Source: Sphingobium sp. SYK-6
Lineage (GTDB): Bacteria; Pseudomonadota; Alphaproteobacteria; Sphingomonadales; Sphingomonadaceae
Length of the DNA stretch: 64,000 nt
NCBI RefSeq assembly: GCF_000283515.1
Contig: NC_015976.1
Span: 744,001 to 808,000 of the forward strand
Reading direction: 5' to 3'
The position numbers were made by a program, and so were the translations under genes. The notes under the pieces are model-generated. The model was given only the letters and a program-made list of their open reading frames with translations, did no database searches and was not told the origin of the DNA. Of this stretch, positions 59,693-64,000 are shown piece by piece (position 1 is the first letter of the stretch; the number at the start of each line of letters is the position of its first letter).

Positions 59693-61153
59693 TCAGTCGA
59701 CCGGCACGGTCACGACCTGCATTTCCATGTAGGAGCGCATGCCCTCGACGCCCTGCTCGCGGCCATAGCCTGAATATTTGGCGCCGCCGAACGGCACGTC
59801 CCGCCCGTTGCCGCCATGCCGGTTCACCCAGACGAGGCCAGCCTGCATATGCCCGGCGACGCGCGCGCCCTCGCGCAGGTCGCGCGTCCAGACCGACGCG
59901 CCAAGGCCGAACTCGGTGGCATTCGCGCGCGCGATCGCATCGTCGACATCGTCATAGCGCAGGATGGGGAGGACCGGCCCGAACTGCTCCTCGCGCACCA
60001 GCGGCGCGTCGTCCGGGAGGCCAGTGACGATCGTGGGATCAATGAAATAACCGCTCCCCTCGTGGACAGTGCCGCCCGTGACGATGCGTGCCCCGGGGGT
60101 CTGCTTCACCTCGCGGAGGAGGGCGGCCACCTTCTCGAACTGCATGCGGTTCTGGAGCGGCCCCATGCGCGTATCGGGCGCAGTGCCCGGTCCGGTCTTG
60201 ATGGCCGCAGCACGCGTGGCGAGGGCCTCGACCGCAGCGTCATAATGAGAGGTGTGGACGAAGACGCGCTTGATCGCCATGCAGACCTGCCCGCAATTGG
60301 CGAAGGCGCTGCGGACGATGCCCTCGGCCGTGAGGTCGAGATCTGCGTCGGGCAGGATGATGGCGGGATCATTACCGCCCAGTTCCAGCGTCACGCGCTT
60401 GAAGGTGCCCGCCGCGCTTTCCAGCACGCGCCGGCCGGTGGCGACCGAGCCGGTAAAGCTGATCTTGTCGATGCCGGGATGGCTGGTGATCCACGCGCCG
60501 AGATCATTGCCGCCGCTCACGATATTGACCGTGCCAGCGGGCGCGATGTCGGCGATGGCCTGGCCGATCGCCAGCGTGGAGAGGGGCGTGAAGGGGGACG
60601 GCTTCAGGACGATCGTATTGCCGGTGTAAAGCGCCTGCGCGACCTTCACCATCGCGAGCATTACGGGCACGTTCCAGGGCGTGATGCCGCCGACCACGCC
60701 GAGCGGCCGGTAGCGAATCTCGACGCGCTCGCGCGCGTCCTCGCGCAACAGCTGGTCGGAGAGATCGAGCATCGTCAGCGCTTCGATATGATCGGCCGCG
60801 CGTCGGATTTCGCCGATTGCGTCGCTCAGCGGCTTGCCCTGTTCGGCCGTGAGCAGCGCGCCGATCGGCTCGGCCCTTTCGCGCAGGCGCGCGGCAATGG
60901 CGTGAACGACTGCGCGCCGGTCTTCCGGCGATCGGGCCGTCCAGTCCGGGAAGGCCGCCCGCGCCGCTGCGACGGCCCGATCCAGATCATCGCGCGTGGC
61001 CGCCGGGGCAAGGGCGAAAGCCTCGCCCGTCGCCGGATCGATCACCGGCAGGGGCTGACCATCCCCGGCGATCATCTCCCCGCCGATGAGCATGGCGGTT
61101 GCGAGGGGATGCCGCGTGAGAGACGGCGCGATCATTGTCTGGATATCGTTCAT
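59693..61153 (-). CDS. NAD(P)-dependent aldehyde dehydrogenase
   Basis: A 486-residue ALDH. The base is E257 (LELGGND) and the nucleophile C291 (NCGQVCMAIK); GITPWNVPVMLAM and the C-terminal PFGGAKYSGYGREQG are typical. It converts a catabolic aldehyde to an acid. It is divergent from the aldo/keto reductase, with a shared control region containing the candidate operator at 61203-61221. Confidence 0.92.
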   Translation of the reverse strand: MNDIQTMIAPSLTRHPLATAMLIGGEMIAGDGQPLPVIDPATGEAFALAPAATRDDLDRAVAAARAAFPDWTARSPEDRRAVVHAIAARLRERAEPIGALLTAEQGKPLSDAIGEIRRAADHIEALTMLDLSDQLLREDARERVEIRYRPLGVVGGITPWNVPVMLAMVKVAQALYTGNTIVLKPSPFTPLSTLAIGQAIADIAPAGTVNIVSGGNDLGAWITSHPGIDKISFTGSVATGRRVLESAAGTFKRVTLELGGNDPAIILPDADLDLTAEGIVRSAFANCGQVCMAIKRVFVHTSHYDAAVEALATRAAAIKTGPGTAPDTRMGPLQNRMQFEKVAALLREVKQTPGARIVTGGTVHEGSGYFIDPTIVTGLPDDAPLVREEQFGPVLPILRYDDVDDAIARANATEFGLGASVWTRDLREGARVAGHMQAGLVWVNRHGGNGRDVPFGGAKYSGYGREQGVEGMRSYMEMQVVTVPVD

Positions 61154-61202
61154 TTGCTCTCCTGAGGCCCGTGGCGCTTGCGACCTGCGACTTAAAAGAT
61201 AT

Positions 61203-61221
61203 GATGGTTGTACAGTTATAG
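61203..61221. promoter_or_regulatory. Candidate GntR operator, site 3
   Basis: GATGGTTGTACAGTTATAG sits in the 89-bp divergent gap between the aldehyde dehydrogenase and aldo/keto reductase genes. It matches 52757-52775 at 14 of 19 positions and the palindrome region at 55731-55749 at 12 of 19. Confidence 0.45.
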
Positions 61222-61242
61222 CAATGAGTGCCGGGAGGGGTG

Positions 61243-62322
61243 ATGCTCGACGATTTCGTGACCTTCGGTCGATCCGGTCTGCGCATCAGCCGCATGGCGC
61301 TGGGCGGCTTCAATTTCGGCGGCGGGCAGCCGTGGAGCCTCGATGGCAAGGCGGCCGGGCAACTGATATCGCGCTATCGCGATCTCGGCGGCAATCTTCT
61401 CGACGTTGCCAACAGCTATGGGGGCGGGGAAGCGGAGACGATCGTCGGGGACTATCTTGCCGCGCATCCCGGCGTCCGAAACCGGATGGTCATCGCCAGC
61501 AAATTCGGATCGAACGTGCATGCCGGCGATCCCAATGCCGGCGGGGGCGGTCGCAAGGCCATCATCCAGAGCTGCGAGGATTCGCTGCGCAAGCTCGGGA
61601 CGGACCGGATCGATCTCTACTGGATGCACATCCATGATCCCATGACGCCGATGGACGAGACGCTGCGGGCGCTCGACGATCTCGTGCGGGCGGGCAAGCT
61701 GCTGCATGTCGGCCTCTCCAACCTGCCGGCATGGCAAGTGGCGGAAGCGCACTGGCTGGCGCAGTTCCGCGACAGGACACCGATCGTCGGGCTGCAGCTC
61801 CAATATTCGCTCATGGAGCGGAGCATCGAGATCGAGCATGTGCCGATGGCGCAGGCCTATGGACTGGGGATCGCGGCCTGGTCGCCGCTCAAGAGCGGGG
61901 CGTTGAGCGGCCGCTACCGCCGCGAGGATACGGCCAATCATGACGCCGAGGGCCGGGGCGCGTTCCTGGCGCGCGTCCTCGATGAGAAGGCGGAACGCAT
62001 TCTCGCGGTGGTGACGGAGATTGCGGATCGGATGAGCGTGAGCCCCGCGCAGGTGTCGCTGGCATGGCTGCTCGCGCGGCCCTGCGTGACCACGATTCTC
62101 ATCGGCGCGAACGATCTCGCGCAGCTGGAGGAAAATGCTGGCGCGAGCAGCGTCACGCTCGCGCCGGAGGATATCGCCGCGCTGGAGGACGTGGGGCGGC
62201 CCGCCATGCCCTATCCCGCGGACTTCGCACGGCGGGCGATGGGATCGATCAGTGGCGGGACACGGATCAACGGCGTCGCGCCCCCCACCGGTGGCGGCTC
62301 GCCCAGCCAGGCACGCCGCTGA
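61243..62322 (+). CDS. Aldo/keto reductase
   Basis: A 359-residue NADPH-dependent reductase. LDVANSYGGGEAE holds the catalytic Asp/Tyr, VIASKFG the Lys and YWMHIHD the His; the C-terminal SPAQVSLAWLLARP and ILIGANDLAQLEENAGA form the cofactor site. GGAGGGG before the ATG at 61243 decides the start over a GTG at 61228. It probably interconverts an alcohol and aldehyde with the divergent aldehyde dehydrogenase. It ends 12 bases before the convergent acyl-CoA dehydrogenase gene. Confidence 0.9.
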   Translation: MLDDFVTFGRSGLRISRMALGGFNFGGGQPWSLDGKAAGQLISRYRDLGGNLLDVANSYGGGEAETIVGDYLAAHPGVRNRMVIASKFGSNVHAGDPNAGGGGRKAIIQSCEDSLRKLGTDRIDLYWMHIHDPMTPMDETLRALDDLVRAGKLLHVGLSNLPAWQVAEAHWLAQFRDRTPIVGLQLQYSLMERSIEIEHVPMAQAYGLGIAAWSPLKSGALSGRYRREDTANHDAEGRGAFLARVLDEKAERILAVVTEIADRMSVSPAQVSLAWLLARPCVTTILIGANDLAQLEENAGASSVTLAPEDIAALEDVGRPAMPYPADFARRAMGSISGGTRINGVAPPTGGGSPSQARR

Positions 62323-62334
62323 TCCCGCCCCGCG

Positions 62335-63459
62335 CTACAAGGTGAGGGCGGCATAGCGCTCAAGATGATGGTTTCGATCGCCATATGAGAGCTCGAACAG
62401 GCCGAGCCGCGCGAAGAGATGGGCGGCCTGATATTCCTGCACCAGCCCCATGCCGCCGTGCAGCTGCACGCATTGCTCGCCGACGAGGCGCGCGGCTTCG
62501 CCGACCCTGACCTTGGCCGCCGAGACGGCGCGCATTCGCGCGGTCGGATCGCTCCCGTCGCAGGCGGCGATGGCGGTATCGGTGATCGCGGCGGCAAAGG
62601 CCTCATCGATGAGCATGTCGACAAGGCGATGCTGGAGGACCTGGAAGCTGTCCAGGCTCCGGCCGAACTGGCGGCGCGTGTGCGTATGATCGCGCGTCAG
62701 CCGGTTGGCAGCCCGGATGCTGCCGACCGCATCGGCGCAAGCCAGTGCCGTCGCTTCGTCCAGAGCGGCGGAGAGAACGTCCTCGCCGCAAGGCAGCCGT
62801 GCATCGGTCGGCAGGTCGACATCGTCGAGCAGGATGTCTGCCGCGCCCGTCCAGTCGAAGCAGCGATAGGCGCGCCGCTCCACCGCGTCGGCCGGCACGA
62901 GGAAGAGGGCGATCGCATCGTCAAGCCGGGCCGAGACGATGAGCATATCGGCGCTGTCGCCGCCCGCAACGGTGAGCTTGCGGCCCCGGAGGCGCCAGCC
63001 ATCCCCGTGCCGAATGGCGAGGACGGGACGCGCGCCGTCATCCTCATGCGCCAGTGCCGCGCGGAGGCGGCCCTCCACGATGCCGGGCAACCAGGCCGCT
63101 TGTTGCGCCGGCGTCGCGCCCGCGGCGATCAGCCGTGCCGCAACCATCGTAGGGATATAGGGCTCCAGTGTCATGGCGCCGCCCATGGTCTCGGCGGCCA
63201 TGGCGATGTCTGCAAAGGCAGCGGGCAGGCCGCCCTGCTCCTCGGGCAGGGACAAGGCCAGGAGGCCGAGCTCTGCATAGGCCGACCAGGCCGCCGCCGA
63301 TTCGCGCGCTTCGGATTCATGGGCATCGCGCCGTTGTTCGAAACTATAGTGGCGGGCCAGAACCGTCTCCAGCGACTGGCGCAACTGGTCACGGATGTCC
63401 TCGGAGTCGTCGGTCTGGTCGATGGCCGGGGCCGGGTCCGCAAAAGTCGAAATGGTCAT
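62335..63459 (-). CDS. Acyl-CoA dehydrogenase (short type)
   Basis: A 374-residue flavoprotein of the acyl-CoA dehydrogenase superfamily. LALSLPEEQGGLPAAFADIAMAAETMGG, RLTRDHTHTRRQFGRSLDSFQVLQHRLVDM and QLHGGMGLVQEYQAAHLFARLGLFE mark the three domains. The usual catalytic Glu context is poorly conserved. This fits the heteromeric pairs known from steroid side-chain degradation, where one subunit is catalytic. Its start overlaps the stop of the upstream acyl-CoA dehydrogenase gene (ATGA). Confidence 0.88.
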   Translation of the reverse strand: MTISTFADPAPAIDQTDDSEDIRDQLRQSLETVLARHYSFEQRRDAHESEARESAAAWSAYAELGLLALSLPEEQGGLPAAFADIAMAAETMGGAMTLEPYIPTMVAARLIAAGATPAQQAAWLPGIVEGRLRAALAHEDDGARPVLAIRHGDGWRLRGRKLTVAGGDSADMLIVSARLDDAIALFLVPADAVERRAYRCFDWTGAADILLDDVDLPTDARLPCGEDVLSAALDEATALACADAVGSIRAANRLTRDHTHTRRQFGRSLDSFQVLQHRLVDMLIDEAFAAAITDTAIAACDGSDPTARMRAVSAAKVRVGEAARLVGEQCVQLHGGMGLVQEYQAAHLFARLGLFELSYGDRNHHLERYAALTL

Positions 63460-64000
63460 TTCCCGCCTCCAAGGCCAAGCGTCTTCGCGATGATGTTGCG
63501 CTGGATCTCGTTCGAGCCGCCGTAGATGCTGACGACGCGCGTATCGAAGTGGTTCTTGAACAGCCGGTGCTCCCAGGGGCGATCCGGATCGCGAGCCTCC
63601 GCGCCATGGCGGGCCGCGCCGCGTCCAGCCGCTTCGACCAGCAGGCGTGTGAGGCGTTGCTGCAACTCGGAGCCCCGGATCTTGAGCATGTTTGCTTCGA
63701 TGCCCGGGACGAAGCCGGCCCGGACCCGAGCGAGCATCCCCATGGCAAGGGCTTCGATCGCGGCCAGCTCGATCTCCGCTTCCGCGATGCGCGCGCGGAA
63801 CGTCGGCGATGCGGTAAGGCCCTGCTCGCCGGCGATGCGCTTGAGCCGGGCAAGCTGGCGGCGGTTGATGCCGATCCGTGCGATGGAGAGCCGCTCATTG
63901 CCGAGCACCACGCGCGAATAGGTCCAGCCCTTGTTCGCCTCGCCGACCAGATTGGCCGCCGGGACCTTCACATTGTCGAAGAAAACCTCGTTGGTCGTGC
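63456..64000 (-). CDS. Acyl-CoA dehydrogenase, C-terminal part (continues past window edge)
   Basis: Only the last 181 or so codons are present; the frame runs on beyond 64000. The visible part has TNEVFFDNVKVPAANLVGEANKGW, the middle-domain signature, RLSIARIGINRRQLARLKRIA, and the FAD-binding C terminus IYGGSNEIQRNIIAKTLG. It is translationally coupled to the next gene, so the two probably make a heteromeric enzyme acting on a CoA thioester. Confidence 0.88.
   Translation of the reverse strand, partial: TTNEVFFDNVKVPAANLVGEANKGWTYSRVVLGNERLSIARIGINRRQLARLKRIAGEQGLTASPTFRARIAEAEIELAAIEALAMGMLARVRAGFVPGIEANMLKIRGSELQQRLTRLLVEAAGRGAARHGAEARDPDRPWEHRLFKNHFDTRVVSIYGGSNEIQRNIIAKTLGLGGGK

Overview
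The window looks like a chromosomal segment of a GC-rich alphaproteobacterium of the sphingomonad group (Sphingobium/Novosphingobium/Sphingopyxis type). The support is a PEP-CTERM protein ending in the sphingomonad-style PEPATWAMM sorting motif, a PhoK-like alkaline phosphatase with a Thr nucleophile, a LigF-like glutathione S-transferase next to a LigD-like dehydrogenase, a TonB-dependent receptor, and the linked ubiK, ybjN-like and proC genes. There is one tRNA gene, tRNA-Gln(TTG). I see no insertion sequence with a transposase, no prophage and no CRISPR array.

Layout. 0-11.8 kb holds miscellaneous metabolism: a spermidine-synthase fold protein, a secreted TPR protein, an Old Yellow Enzyme, a small serine hydrolase, an SDR, a GH13 alpha-glucosidase, a SulP transporter behind a hairpin-rich leader, a membrane-anchored HTH-TPR protein and a PEP-CTERM protein. 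11.8-23 kb is a catabolic island: LigF-like GST, LigD-like SDR, a TfdA/TauD-type dioxygenase divergent from a MarR regulator, an aldehyde dehydrogenase, a PQQ/haem c alcohol dehydrogenase, a DUF3237 protein, a secreted amidohydrolase and an NmrA-type reductase. The reductase is coupled to a SnoaL-like gene that a 146-bp palindromic element has broken. 23-33.3 kb is mostly housekeeping: PhoK-like phosphatase, DsbD, TlyA, TspO, UbiK, YbjN, ProC, then an ABC exporter with its own MarR regulator and the tRNA.

33.3-39.8 kb reads as a phosphate-scavenging unit. A tandem-TetR regulator and a GPH-type transporter diverge from a TonB receptor and a secreted protein-tyrosine-phosphatase-like enzyme, and a Pho-box-like sequence lies just upstream of the receptor. 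39.8-47.5 kb is an AdeRS-like two-component system divergent from a complete RND efflux operon (adaptor, pump, outer-membrane channel), with four in-phase 11-bp repeats in the control region. 47.5-51 kb is a redox trio: UBP zinc finger protein, MerA-like flavoprotein, and a cyclic-nucleotide-domain/thioredoxin-reductase-like fusion that lacks the CxxC.

51-64 kb is a second catabolic region around a FadR-type GntR regulator: FAD oxidoreductase, Rieske oxygenase, class V aminotransferase, MFS transporter, aldehyde dehydrogenase, aldo/keto reductase and two acyl-CoA dehydrogenases, the last cut by the window edge. A related 19-bp motif lies in three of its promoter regions. I cannot name the substrate; this is my best candidate for an undescribed pathway.
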